Shown: positions 1 through 8,640 of the stretch, piece by piece | Numbering within the stretch: position 1 is the stretch's first letter | How the letters are laid out: each line of letters begins with the position of its first letter | Translations under genes and position numbers: made by a program | NCBI RefSeq assembly: GCF_001653795.1 | Contig: NZ_CP011514.1 | Location: 2,643,715-2,707,714, forward strand | From: Mitsuaria sp. 7 | GTDB taxonomy: Bacteria; Pseudomonadota; Gammaproteobacteria; Burkholderiales; Burkholderiaceae_C | Reading direction: 5' to 3' | DNA length: 64,000 bases | Notes under the pieces: generated by a model | The model's input: the letters and a program-made list of their open reading frames with translations, nothing else | Databases searched by the model: none | What the model was told of the DNA's origin: nothing

Positions 1-533
1 CGCTGGTCGCGATCCCGCTGGGCTTCGCGATCGGGATGAGCCCGCTGGTCCATCGCGCGCTCGATCCCTTCATCCAGGTGCTCAAGCCGATCTCGCCGCT
101 GGCGTGGATGCCGCTGGCGCTCTACACGATCAAGGACTCGGCGGCGAGCGGCATCTTCGTGATCTTCATCTGCAGCGTCTGGCCGATGCTGATCAACACG
201 GCCTTCGGCGTCGCCGGCGTGCGCAAGGAGTGGCTCAACGTCGCCCGCACGCTGGAGGTCCGCCCGCTGCGCCGCGCCTTCGAAGTGATCCTGCCCGCCG
301 CCGCGCCGACCATCCTCACCGGCATGCGCATCAGCATGGGCATCGCCTGGCTCGTCATCGTCGCCGCGGAGATGCTGGTCGGCGGCACCGGCATCGGCTA
401 CTTCGTCTGGAACGAGTGGAACAACCTCAGCCTGCCCAACGTGATCTTCGCGATCCTCGTGATCGGCCTCGTGGGCATGGCGCTGGACGGGCTCTTCGCC
501 CGCGCGCAGAAGGCGGTGACGTATGCGGATTGA
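1..533 (+). CDS. ABC transporter permease, nitrate/cyanate (NtrB/CynB) type, 5'-truncated by window edge
   Basis: The open frame runs in from the left edge (first full codon at base 3), so the N-terminus is missing. The visible 177 residues are hydrophobic membrane segments of a BPD-type inner-membrane permease. They include the loop region (around residues 65-95 of the visible part: GVAGVRKEWLNVARTLEV, then RAFEVILPAAAPTILTGMR) that forms the EAA-type contact with the ATPase. The stop overlaps the start of the ATPase gene, so the genes are co-transcribed and probably translationally coupled. The cyanase gene that follows points to cyanate as substrate. Nitrate or taurine cannot be excluded from the permease alone. 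Confidence 0.85.
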   Translation, partial: LVAIPLGFAIGMSPLVHRALDPFIQVLKPISPLAWMPLALYTIKDSAASGIFVIFICSVWPMLINTAFGVAGVRKEWLNVARTLEVRPLRRAFEVILPAAAPTILTGMRISMGIAWLVIVAAEMLVGGTGIGYFVWNEWNNLSLPNVIFAILVIGLVGMALDGLFARAQKAVTYAD

Positions 534-1362
534 TCCGATGGAACACGGCGCCGCGGCGGCCGTCGATGCGGCACTGGTGCTGGTCCGCGTCGAGGGTCTG
601 GCCAAGCGCTACGGCGACACCACCATTTTCGAGGACGTGAACTTCACGCTGCGCCAGGGCGAATTCGTCTGCATCGTGGGGCACAGCGGCTGTGGCAAGA
701 CGACGATCCTCAACGCGCTGGCGGGTCTGGAGCAGGCCAGCGAGGGCCACGTGATCGTCGACGGCCGCGAGGTCGTCGGACCGGGCCTCGATCGCGGCGT
801 CGTCTTCCAGGGTCATGCGCTGATGCCCTGGCTGACGGTGCGGCAGAACATCGCCTTCGCGGTGCGCAGCAAGTGGCCGGACTGGTCGAAGGTGCAGGTC
901 GATGAGCAGGTCTGCAAATACGTCGCGCTGGTCAGCCTGACGCCGGCGCTCGACAAGAAGCCGAGCCAGCTCTCAGGCGGCATGAAGCAGCGCGTAGGCA
1001 TCGCGCGCGCCTTCGCGATCGAGCCGCGGATGCTGCTGCTCGACGAGCCTTTCGGCGCGCTGGATGCGCTCACGCGCGGCACCATCCAGGACGAGCTGCT
1101 GAAGATCTGCGCCGCGACGCGGCAGACGGTCTTCATGATCACGCACGACGTCGACGAGGCCATCCTGCTCGCCGACCGCGTGATGCTGATGTCGAACGGT
1201 CCGCGTGCGCGCGTGGCCGAGATCGTCGTGAACACGATGCCCCGCTCGCGCCAGCGCGCCACGCTGCACCACGATCCCCAGTACTACCCCATGCGCAACC
1301 ACCTGATGGACTTCCTGGTGGAGCGCAGCCATCCCGTCACCACGCCAAGGAGCATTGCATGA
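523..1362 (+). CDS. ABC transporter ATP-binding protein, nitrate/cyanate (NtrD/CynD) type
   Basis: This 279-residue ATPase drives the permease encoded just upstream. Walker A is GHSGCGKTT (about residues 53-61). The signature is LSGGMKQRVGIARA, Walker B is MLLLDEPFGALD and the switch is THDVDEA. The order and C-terminal tail (HDPQYYPMRNHLMDFLVER) are those of the nitrate/sulfonate/cyanate importer ATPases. The first ATG overlaps the permease stop by 11 bases; a second ATG at 538 is an alternative start. Its stop overlaps the cynS start by four bases, which makes one compact operon for import and hydrolysis of cyanate. Confidence 0.9.
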   Translation: MRIDPMEHGAAAAVDAALVLVRVEGLAKRYGDTTIFEDVNFTLRQGEFVCIVGHSGCGKTTILNALAGLEQASEGHVIVDGREVVGPGLDRGVVFQGHALMPWLTVRQNIAFAVRSKWPDWSKVQVDEQVCKYVALVSLTPALDKKPSQLSGGMKQRVGIARAFAIEPRMLLLDEPFGALDALTRGTIQDELLKICAATRQTVFMITHDVDEAILLADRVMLMSNGPRARVAEIVVNTMPRSRQRATLHHDPQYYPMRNHLMDFLVERSHPVTTPRSIA

Positions 1363-1802
1363 GCCGACTCGACGTCACCGAAAAGATCATCGCCACCAAG
1401 GTGGCCAAGGGCCTGAAGTGGTCCGACGTGGCCGAGCAGGTCGGCCTCAGCAAGGAGTGGGTCACGGCCGGCTGCCTCGGCCAGATGACCTTCGACGACG
1501 CGCAGGCCGCGACGCTCGCGGCGATATTCGATCTCACCGAGGCGGAGACGCAGTGGCTCAAGGTGGTCCCGTACAAGGGCAGCCTGCCGACGTCGGTGCC
1601 GACGGATCCGCTGATCTACCGCTTCTACGAGTTGATCAGCGTGTACGGCACGACGTTCAAGGAACTGATCCACGAGGAGTTCGGCGACGGCATCATGAGC
1701 GCGATCGACTTCCGCATGGACCTGCAGCGCGAGCCCGATCCGAAGGGCGACCGCGTCAGCATCGTGATGAGCGGGAAGTTCCTGCCGTACAAGACGTATT
1801 GA
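1359..1802 (+). CDS. cynS: Cyanate hydratase (cyanase)
   Basis: Cyanase converts cyanate and bicarbonate to ammonia and carbon dioxide in the cytoplasm, detoxifying cyanate and supplying nitrogen. The 147 residues cover the whole family: an N-terminal helix-turn-helix-like domain (about 1-75) and the catalytic domain. R88, E91 and S114 keep exactly the spacing of the E. coli catalytic trio (96/99/122). The start codon overlaps the stop of the ABC ATPase gene (ATGA), so uptake and breakdown are made from one message. The 3' end overlaps the convergent unknown gene on the other strand by 47 bases, leaving no room for a dedicated terminator. Confidence 0.97.
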   Translation: MSRLDVTEKIIATKVAKGLKWSDVAEQVGLSKEWVTAGCLGQMTFDDAQAATLAAIFDLTEAETQWLKVVPYKGSLPTSVPTDPLIYRFYELISVYGTTFKELIHEEFGDGIMSAIDFRMDLQREPDPKGDRVSIVMSGKFLPYKTY

Positions 1803-2358
1803 GGGCTTCATCCGCCGTCTGGGCTTCGAACTGGCGAAGCGCCTTCTCAAAGGCCACGGTGGGACGATCTGCTCCACCCTCCTCGGCATGCCAGATCGTG
1901 GCGCCGGGAGCCCGACGATGGATCTGGGCGAGGAAGGCCAGAAACGCGGTGATGGTGGCCTCTGTCCATGCGGGCCCCTTCCTGTAATCAAAGGAAATGC
2001 AGTCGGGGGCTTCCAGACAGAGGGTCAACTCGGGCAGCTCCACGCCTGCAGACCGCAGCATGACAAGACCATGCCGGAATCCTTCTATGTCACCGTCGAC
2101 AAAGGAACGGGCGGCCGAGGGAAGCAATGCCAGGGGAATGTCCCGCTGTTCGGCCTTGTGCCAGGCGGTCGGATTTCCGAAGACGCCGCATTGGGACGTG
2201 ACCCAGGCGTACACGTCGATCATTTCCTCATACGACATGCCGTCGATGAAGACATCGGGCAGCGATCCGTCGTCGGGAGTGAAGAGGTCCAGGATCTGGC
2301 GCCACGGGGGCATGCGGCCTCGCAGAGGAGCGTGATGACGCGCCGCATCGTACGGCAC
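1756..2358 (-). CDS. Hypothetical protein, about 200 residues
   Basis: I do not recognise this family. The frame stays open upstream to 2610, but that part lies inside the VOC gene in another frame and reads as arginine-rich shadow. The plausible start is the GTG at 2358 (protein begins VPYDAARHH), just after the VOC stop, so translation may be coupled. The product is acidic to neutral and soluble, with no signal peptide or membrane segment. It contains a tract rich in D/E and aromatic residues (SYEEMIDVYAWVTSQ; EAPDCISFDYRKGPAW). Codon use fits the neighbours. The start is uncertain. Confidence 0.55.
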   Translation of the reverse strand: MPYDAARHHAPLRGRMPPWRQILDLFTPDDGSLPDVFIDGMSYEEMIDVYAWVTSQCGVFGNPTAWHKAEQRDIPLALLPSAARSFVDGDIEGFRHGLVMLRSAGVELPELTLCLEAPDCISFDYRKGPAWTEATITAFLAFLAQIHRRAPGATIWHAEEGGADRPTVAFEKALRQFEAQTADEALNTSCTAGTSRSSRC

Positions 2359-2366
2359 GAACTCAT

Positions 2367-2774
2367 TCAGCCCGCTGGCATCGCCGTCGGATCCATCCAG
2401 AGGGCGGCCCACAGATGACCGTCGGGATCGGCGAGGTCGCGGGTGTACATGAAGCCGTGGTCCTCCATCGGATTCACATCGGCCTGCCCGCCATTGGCGG
2501 CGGCAGCCTCGTTCATCGCGTCGACGGCGGCGCGACTCTCCAGGGCCAGCGACAGCATCAGCCCGCAGGAACCGGCCGGCGGGAACGGCCGCTGGGTGAA
2601 GGTCCGCCACTTGGCGTGCGTGACCAGCATGACCTGGATCGCGTCGCTCCAGACCATGGCGGCGCCGTCTTCACCGCTGAACTGCGGGTTCTGGCCGAAG
2701 CCCAGGGCCTTGTAGAAGGCGATCGAGGCGCCGAGGTCGCTGACCGGAAGGCTGATGAAGAGGCTCTTGGGCAT
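2367..2774 (-). CDS. VOC (glyoxalase/bleomycin-resistance) family protein
   Basis: This 135-residue protein has the beta-alpha-beta-beta-beta vicinal-oxygen-chelate fold. It opens with MPKSLFISLPVSDLGASIAFY and ends with the characteristic DPDGHLWAALWMDP strand. The start has a good ribosome site (GGAGCG about 6 bases upstream). Members of this subgroup are often annotated as extradiol-dioxygenase-like or glyoxalase-like without a known substrate, and no substrate can be assigned here. It is probably co-transcribed with the unknown gene that follows at 2358. Confidence 0.85.
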   Translation of the reverse strand: MPKSLFISLPVSDLGASIAFYKALGFGQNPQFSGEDGAAMVWSDAIQVMLVTHAKWRTFTQRPFPPAGSCGLMLSLALESRAAVDAMNEAAAANGGQADVNPMEDHGFMYTRDLADPDGHLWAALWMDPTAMPAG

Positions 2775-2902
2775 GGTTCGCTCCGTGGGCAGGTTGAGTC
2801 GGGTCCCGCAGTGCGCAAGACGCCTTCTTCATCACGACGATCGAGCAGCCTCAGAATCGACACCGCCGCGCGGATACCTTGGAGGCCGTTGTCCCCCGTC
2901 AG

Positions 2903-5032
2903 CTACTTCGCCAACAGATCGATCGCGTCGTCGCGGCTGCCGGCTCTCAATCGGGTCACATGCAGCGCGACCAGCTTGTCATCGGGACGCTGGGCCGCCA
3001 GGACTTCGAATGCCGCGAGCGCGGCATCGTCGCCGCGTCGCATCCATTCGAAGGCGCTCGCGTAATCGACATCCGCTTCGACGGATTGCCCGTCCGCCGC
3101 CTGGGCCTCGTGGACCATCAGGTAGGTCGAACGTCCGGCCAGTCGCAAGCGTCCCACCGGCCGCGTCACGGCGCCTGGGCAGCCCCGCAGCGTGTCCTCC
3201 GAGACGCACAGCGAGGTCCCCAGGAACTTGTTGGCGCCTTCCAGCCGCGCCGCCGTGTTCACCGGATCGCCCAAGGCGCGGTAGTCGAAGAGCGTCGCCC
3301 CGCCGAAGTTGCCCACGGTCACTTCGCCGGTGTGCACGCCGATGCGCGTGTCGCAGAACGCGATCCCCTGCCGCTGCAACGCGTCGACATGCTCCCGCGC
3401 GAACGCCTGCATCTCCAGCGCGCAACGCAGCGCGCGCGCTTCGTGGTCGGCCTGCGGCACGGGCGCGGAGAACATGATCGCCACCGCGTCCCCCACGATC
3501 CGGTCCAGCGTGCCGTCATGCTTGAACGCGATGGCGATCATCCGGTCGAGGTAGGTGTTCAGCACCGACACCGCAACCGCCGGATCCATCGTTTCCATCC
3601 TCGCCGTGAAGCCTTGCAGGTCCGTGAACACGAAGCTGCATCGCTGGCGACGCCCACCCAGTTCAAGCGCCTGCGGGTTCGCGACCAGGTAGTCGATCAG
3701 GTTGGGCGACACGTAGCGCGAGAACGTCGTCTGCATCCAGCGTTGACGTCGCTCCGCCCACCGGTGACGCATCAGCATGGTCGGGGCGAAGACCAGCGCC
3801 ATCGCCAGGACGGGTGCACCCGGATCCAGGAGCAGCCGCCCGAAGCGGAAGGACGTCCACGCCGCCAGTCCGATGGCCCCCACGAGACCCAGGAAAAGGA
3901 GACTCGACCGGCCCGGACGCGCCCTCATCGCGACGATCCCCACCGCGATGCAGCCGATCAACGCGACGATCGCCTCCGTCGCCGGTACCCATCCGGGTCT
4001 GCGCAGTTGCTGGCCCGACACGATCTGCTCCAGCGCCTGCGCATGGACTTCGACACCCGGGATGACGCCGCCCAGGGGGCTGAAACGCAGGTCGAGCAGG
4101 CCTTGCGCCGAGGTGCCGATCAGGACGATCCTGCCCTTCAACGACGCCGGCGGGACTCGCCCCTCCAACACCTGCCATGCCGGCAGGTAGCGCTCGGCCT
4201 GCGGGCGCGCGAAATGCATCCACAGGGCGCCGGTCTGATCGGTGTCGATCCGATGCGTGCCGATGCGCAGGTCGATGACTCCGCCCGCGTCCGCGGCGGC
4301 GTGGACGACATAGGCGTCCGCGCCGGCGGCCAGGCGCAGCGCCTCGGCGGTGAGCGAAGGCACCGGCCGCCCTTGCAGGCTGAACAGGAGCGGCACGCGG
4401 CGCACGACGCCGTCCACGTCCGGCATGAAGGTCATCGCGCCCTGCCCCGCCGCGGCCAGCTGCAGGTCGCGGAGATTGGACACGCTGCTCGAGAACGCCG
4501 GCACCGAACGGGTCGGCTCGCCGCCGACGGCGATGAAGCCGGCCTTGAACAGCAAGGGCCCGCCGGCGGCGTCGGCCGCGTCGCCCCCCTGCCGCGGTCC
4601 GGTCAGCGCGACGCCGAGTGCGACCCGCCCGCGTCGCAGCGCCTGCGCCAGCGTCTGGTCTGGATCGTCGGAAGCACGGCCCCCCGCATCCGCGCGCGTC
4701 TGCCCTTCCGGTTCGGGAAACATGATGTCCAGCGAGACGGACGCGGGCTCGAGCTGCCGCGTGGCATCCAGCAGGCGCGCCACCTGGGCCCGGGACCACG
4801 GCCATTGCCCGATGCGTCGCAGGCTTTCCTCGTCGATGTCGATGATCCGCACGGGAGGCGCCAGGTAGGGCCTCGGATGCCAGCGCTGGAACTGGTCGAA
4901 CACCGCGTTGCGCGCCACGCGCAAAGGCACGGGATCGTGCACGACCAACGCCATCGCCGCCAGCATCGCGACCAGCGGCACCAGCCAGGCCAGGCGCGGC
5001 AGGCGTGGCAGACGGGCGCCGATCTCAGCCAT
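2903..5032 (-). CDS. CHASE2-domain class III adenylate/guanylate cyclase
   Basis: This is a 709-residue membrane receptor cyclase. It has an N-terminal membrane anchor (about 15-32), then a periplasmic CHASE2 sensor (about 40-340, starting with the typical VFDQFQRWHPRP...IIDIDEESL block). Three membrane helices follow (about 350-430), and a cytoplasmic class III cyclase domain (about 470-640). Metal-binding aspartates are visible in FVFTDLQGFT and RIVGDAVAIMF. The base-specificity pair reads R (in TLDRIVGD, where adenylate cyclases usually carry K) and D (in RALGDPVN), so ATP is the likelier substrate but this is not certain. It is the last gene of the four-gene operon and overlaps the HD-GYP gene by eight bases. 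Confidence 0.92.
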   Translation of the reverse strand: MAEIGARLPRLPRLAWLVPLVAMLAAMALVVHDPVPLRVARNAVFDQFQRWHPRPYLAPPVRIIDIDEESLRRIGQWPWSRAQVARLLDATRQLEPASVSLDIMFPEPEGQTRADAGGRASDDPDQTLAQALRRGRVALGVALTGPRQGGDAADAAGGPLLFKAGFIAVGGEPTRSVPAFSSSVSNLRDLQLAAAGQGAMTFMPDVDGVVRRVPLLFSLQGRPVPSLTAEALRLAAGADAYVVHAAADAGGVIDLRIGTHRIDTDQTGALWMHFARPQAERYLPAWQVLEGRVPPASLKGRIVLIGTSAQGLLDLRFSPLGGVIPGVEVHAQALEQIVSGQQLRRPGWVPATEAIVALIGCIAVGIVAMRARPGRSSLLFLGLVGAIGLAAWTSFRFGRLLLDPGAPVLAMALVFAPTMLMRHRWAERRQRWMQTTFSRYVSPNLIDYLVANPQALELGGRRQRCSFVFTDLQGFTARMETMDPAVAVSVLNTYLDRMIAIAFKHDGTLDRIVGDAVAIMFSAPVPQADHEARALRCALEMQAFAREHVDALQRQGIAFCDTRIGVHTGEVTVGNFGGATLFDYRALGDPVNTAARLEGANKFLGTSLCVSEDTLRGCPGAVTRPVGRLRLAGRSTYLMVHEAQAADGQSVEADVDYASAFEWMRRGDDAALAAFEVLAAQRPDDKLVALHVTRLRAGSRDDAIDLLAK

Positions 5033-6788
5033 TGGCGCCGGGGGCCTGGTAGGCGCTCGCGTCCTCGACGTCGATCTGCGACGGATCCAGGTGCTTGCGC
5101 GCGAAGTCGAGATAGACGCCCGAGCTCAGGAACAGGTTGAAGATGTCCGGATCGACGTGCGGTCCCGCCATCCGCTGCAGCACCGCCAGGGCTTCCGACA
5201 GTTTCTTGGGCTTCTTGTACGGACGGTCCGACGCCGTCAGCGCTTCGAAGATGTCGGCCACCGCCATGATGCGGCTCGGCACGGACAGCCGGTCCGGACC
5301 GAGCCGGCGCGGATAGCCCTTCCCGTCCATGCGCTCGTGATGCGTGCCGGCGTATTCCGGCACGCGGCGCAGATGCTTGGGGAACGGCATCTGTTCGAGC
5401 ATGGTGACCGTGTGCACCATGTGCTCGTTGATCTTGTAGCGCTCCTCCTGCGTCAGCGTCCCGCTGCGCACGCCGAGGTTGTGCAGCTCGCCGCGGTTGT
5501 AGAGATGCTCCGGCACGTCCATCCTGAAGCCGTACGACGGATCCGGCCGGTCTTCCGCCGGCCGCGGCACGATGTCGCGCAGGCGGTCCGACAGCAGCGG
5601 TTCGCTGCAGGGCAGCTCGGGGTCGGCCTCGCCGCTGCGGCTCGCCAGCTCGGCCGCCGACAAGCCCAGACGGTCGTCGAAGTATCTCGTCCAACGGCGG
5701 GCGCCGACGCGATGCAGTCGATCGACCGCCTCATCGTCCATCGCCTCCGTGCCGACGTTGCACTTGGCCACGAAGGCGAAGTCGGCGTCGAGCTGCGCCA
5801 GCGCGGACTCATGCGCGGCCTGCGCGTCGTCGCTCCAGGCGCCGGCCAGGCGCGCCTGCAGCGAGGCGATCTCCAGGTCGCGCCGCATCACCTCGAAGCG
5901 CATCCGGACCTCGTGGATGCGGTTGTGGATGGTCTCCAGCTTGGTGGCCTTGTCGATGACGTATTCGGGCGTCGTCACCTTGCCGCAATCGTGCAGCCAG
6001 GCGCCGATGCGGAACTCCTCCCACTCTTCCTCGGACCGGAAGGCGAAGTGCTTGAGCGGGCCCTCGGTCGCCTCGCTCGCGGCGCGCGCGAGCATGATCG
6101 CCAGCTCCGGCACGCGCTCGCAATGGCGGCCGGTGTACGGGCTCTTCGCATCGATGGCATTGGCGAGCACGCGGATCAGGCTGCTCATCAAGTCCTTGTG
6201 CGACTCCACCAGCGACAGGTTGTCCAGCGCCACCGCGGCCTGCGCCGCGATCGCCTCCACCAGGCCCACCGTTTCGGGATCGAAGGGCACGATGGCCCCG
6301 CTCGCCGGGTCCAGCGCGTTCATGAACTGCAGCACCCCGATCGGCGCGCCGCCGCGGGGCGCGATCGGGACCGTCAGCATGGACACGGTTCGATACCCCG
6401 TCGCGACGTCGAAGGCGCGCGTGCCGGTCAGGTCGAAGCGGCTCTCCGCATACACGTCGTCGATCAGCACGGCGCGGTTGTGCAGCGCCGTGTAGACGGA
6501 GACGAAGTTCTCGTTGGGCCGGCCGGTCTGCTCGTGGTACAGCGGGATCTGCTGGGAGGGCAAGGGGTCGCTGCGGGTGCGGAGCTCGAAGCACAGGGTC
6601 TGCTGCTCCGTCACCATGTACATGGTCGCGCCGTCGCAATGCAGCAGCCGGCGGCCTTCTCCGAGCAGCTGCTGCAGCAGCGCCTGACGGTCCCGGCTCA
6701 TGGACATCATGATGCAGGTCTCGATCAGGCCCTTGAGACGGACCGCGTCGGCGGAGCGCTCGGGAGCGCGCGATTCCGGGGACGTCAT
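5025..6788 (-). CDS. GAF - HD-GYP domain protein (probable c-di-GMP phosphodiesterase)
   Basis: This 587-residue soluble protein has a GAF domain (about 18-190) and an HD-GYP output domain (about 205-570). The metal-site motifs are intact: HDCGK at 266-270 and HHERMDGKGYP near 490. HD-GYP proteins hydrolyse c-di-GMP to pGpG/GMP. About 170 extra residues, charged and helical, separate the HDCGK block from the LGVRSGTLTQEE block, whereas a typical HD-GYP has only a short connector there. The gene lies four bases downstream of the FecR gene and overlaps the cyclase gene, so c-di-GMP turnover and cyclic nucleotide synthesis are made together. Confidence 0.92.
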   Translation of the reverse strand: MTSPESRAPERSADAVRLKGLIETCIMMSMSRDRQALLQQLLGEGRRLLHCDGATMYMVTEQQTLCFELRTRSDPLPSQQIPLYHEQTGRPNENFVSVYTALHNRAVLIDDVYAESRFDLTGTRAFDVATGYRTVSMLTVPIAPRGGAPIGVLQFMNALDPASGAIVPFDPETVGLVEAIAAQAAVALDNLSLVESHKDLMSSLIRVLANAIDAKSPYTGRHCERVPELAIMLARAASEATEGPLKHFAFRSEEEWEEFRIGAWLHDCGKVTTPEYVIDKATKLETIHNRIHEVRMRFEVMRRDLEIASLQARLAGAWSDDAQAAHESALAQLDADFAFVAKCNVGTEAMDDEAVDRLHRVGARRWTRYFDDRLGLSAAELASRSGEADPELPCSEPLLSDRLRDIVPRPAEDRPDPSYGFRMDVPEHLYNRGELHNLGVRSGTLTQEERYKINEHMVHTVTMLEQMPFPKHLRRVPEYAGTHHERMDGKGYPRRLGPDRLSVPSRIMAVADIFEALTASDRPYKKPKKLSEALAVLQRMAGPHVDPDIFNLFLSSGVYLDFARKHLDPSQIDVEDASAYQAPGANG

Positions 6789-6792
6789 CGGT

Positions 6793-8640
6793 TCAACGCT
6801 TGAAGACGATCACGCCCGACACGTTGCCGATGCGGCTGTCGAAACCGTAGGCCACCCCGGCCCGCGTGCCCGCGGCGCCGGCGATCTGTCCGATCACCGA
6901 GACGTTGTTGCCCAGGCTGCCGGTACATCCACCCAGACATCCGGTGCCGGTGCTGGAGATCAGCGAGACCCCCGAGAAGCCGGACGCCGAAGTCTGCGTC
7001 GCCACGCCCACCAGCGAGAAGGTCTGGCCGGCCACGGGCACCGTGAGCGAATAGCTGGCCCTCCCGCCGAGTTGCAGCTGCAGCGAGGCGTTGAACGAGC
7101 CGGTGGCGCCGTTCACGGCGCCGGTGGCGACCAGCTTGCCGTCGGACTGCACGGTCGGCGCAGTGGACGCCATCGACGAGAACAGGCCGCTCACGGCGCC
7201 GACCGGCGTCTCGGCGATGGCGAAGTAGTGCAGCGTCGACAGGTTGCCGTTGCCAACGCCCTTGCCGTTGCCGGTGCCCTTGACCTTGCTCTGACCGTCG
7301 GTCCAACGGCCCCAGCCGATGACACCGTCGGAGCCGACGTCGATCGGCTTGCCTTTCTCGAGCATCGATTTGCCGGTCGTCGGGTTGTCCGCATCCACCA
7401 GACCGCCCGTCGGGTTGAAGTGCGCCTTGCCCTGGGTCAGTCCGGACGCGACTTCGCCCTTGTCGGTGCTCCACACCAGACCGAGCGTGACGTTGCCGTC
7501 CGGCAGCGGGATCGGACCGGGACCCGGTCCCGTTGGCGGTCCGGGCGGCGCCGGCGGCGCCGGAGGAGCCGGCGGCCCAGATGGGCCCGGTGCCGGTGCC
7601 GGTGAAGGTGAAGGTGAAGGTGAAGGTGAAGGTGAAGGTGAAGGTGCCGGTGTTGGTGCAGGTGCAGGTGCAGGTGCAGGTGCAGGTGCAGGTGCAGGCG
7701 ATGGCGATGGCGAGGCTGCGGGTGGAGTCACCACCACGATCGGCGCGTTCTGGCCACCGGCGCCGGCGCCCGAAGGGGTTCCGACGACCGTGGCGCCCGG
7801 GAGTGGAGGCAGCGCATCGTCGTCCGCAGGCGCGCCGCCGGCCGTCCCCGGGGCGGCGACGGCCGGCGGCGTGAGGGCCGCCACCAGGAACTGCGACACC
7901 TGCTCGCCCGACGTTGGTGAGTGGCGGGTCGCGGGGACTTCCGCGGCGGGCGTCGCCGTCTCGGCCGAAGCGATCGCGACCGCGACCGCGTTGGCAGGCT
8001 GCAGGAGCACCAGCGGCTTGACGCTGACCGCCGGCTTCACGGCCCGGTTGGGCGTCAGGGCCATGAAGCCTTTGGGCACATCGACGCAACCCCCGTCGTT
8101 GCAGACCGCCACACGGCCGCCGATGACGCCCACCTCCAAGCCGCCCTCGCTGCCGACGGCCGCGGTGTACTCCGTCCCCCGGATGCCGATCGTGCCGGAG
8201 GGCGTGTCCAGCCGGTACTCCTCCGCGCGCGGATGGCCGATGCTTCCGCTGATCGTGCGCAGCGCGCCGCGGATCAGGCTCATGAAACCGCGCTCCTCGG
8301 CACCCGGCGCGTCCGCCACGCGGTAATCGTCCAGTCGCAGCGTCGTCTGCTCGCTGAGCGCCATCAGCGCGCCGTCGACCATGCGCAACTGCACGCGTCC
8401 TTTTCCGGTCTGCACCGTTTCGCCGGACTCGATCTGTGCACCGGTCTTGAGCTCGCGCACCTCGCCCTTGGCGGACACCGCGCGCACCTCGCCGCTCGAG
8501 AACAGCACCGTCGCAGACGGGCTCGACCAGGCCACGCCAGACACCGCGCACAGCGCGGCCATCGCCACCAGATGGCGCAGGCCGGGCGAGGAGGCGGCGC
8601 CGACGCGACGGTCGGAAGAACGTCGGAAGTCGAGGGTCAT
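6793..8640 (-). CDS. Secreted FecR-domain protein with Pro-rich repeat linker and C-terminal beta domain
   Basis: This is a 615-residue exported protein. A signal peptide (about 1-39) leads to a FecR domain (about 45-185, with SGEVRAVS, TLRLDDYRV and LDTPSGTIGIRGTEY). A low-complexity segment (about 200-300) and an (S/A)P-dipeptide linker (about 300-355) follow, encoded by a hexanucleotide repeat. The last 240 residues are glycine/serine-rich alternating beta strands ending in GVIVFKR. That C-terminal part resembles the small barrel of TbpB-type Slam substrates by eye, which is an inference. No anti-sigma membrane helix or sigma factor gene is present, so this is not a classic FecIR pair. The start overlaps the preceding TPR/barrel gene by four bases (ATGA). 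Confidence 0.85.
   Translation of the reverse strand: MTLDFRRSSDRRVGAASSPGLRHLVAMAALCAVSGVAWSSPSATVLFSSGEVRAVSAKGEVRELKTGAQIESGETVQTGKGRVQLRMVDGALMALSEQTTLRLDDYRVADAPGAEERGFMSLIRGALRTISGSIGHPRAEEYRLDTPSGTIGIRGTEYTAAVGSEGGLEVGVIGGRVAVCNDGGCVDVPKGFMALTPNRAVKPAVSVKPLVLLQPANAVAVAIASAETATPAAEVPATRHSPTSGEQVSQFLVAALTPPAVAAPGTAGGAPADDDALPPLPGATVVGTPSGAGAGGQNAPIVVVTPPAASPSPSPAPAPAPAPAPAPAPTPAPSPSPSPSPSPSPSPAPAPGPSGPPAPPAPPAPPGPPTGPGPGPIPLPDGNVTLGLVWSTDKGEVASGLTQGKAHFNPTGGLVDADNPTTGKSMLEKGKPIDVGSDGVIGWGRWTDGQSKVKGTGNGKGVGNGNLSTLHYFAIAETPVGAVSGLFSSMASTAPTVQSDGKLVATGAVNGATGSFNASLQLQLGGRASYSLTVPVAGQTFSLVGVATQTSASGFSGVSLISSTGTGCLGGCTGSLGNNVSVIGQIAGAAGTRAGVAYGFDSRIGNVSGVIVFKR
7589..7714. repeat. Hexanucleotide repeat tract coding the (SP/AP)n linker
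   Basis: On the + strand the tract holds seven consecutive GGTGAA units (7601-7642), one GGTGCC, one GGTGTT and seven GGTGCA units (7655-7696), flanked by GGTGCC and GGCGAT variants. Each 6-bp unit encodes one Ser-Pro or Ala-Pro dipeptide of the minus-strand FecR protein. Gain or loss of units keeps the frame, so the linker length can vary without inactivating the gene. Confidence 0.95.

Noticed and set aside
2879..5140. 753-codon plus-strand frame opposite the CHASE2 cyclase
   Set aside because: Arg/His/Gln-rich shadow without motifs; the cyclase on the minus strand is clear.
7589..7714. Short regular repeats considered as a CRISPR-like array
   Set aside because: Units are 6 bp with no spacers and encode a dipeptide linker.
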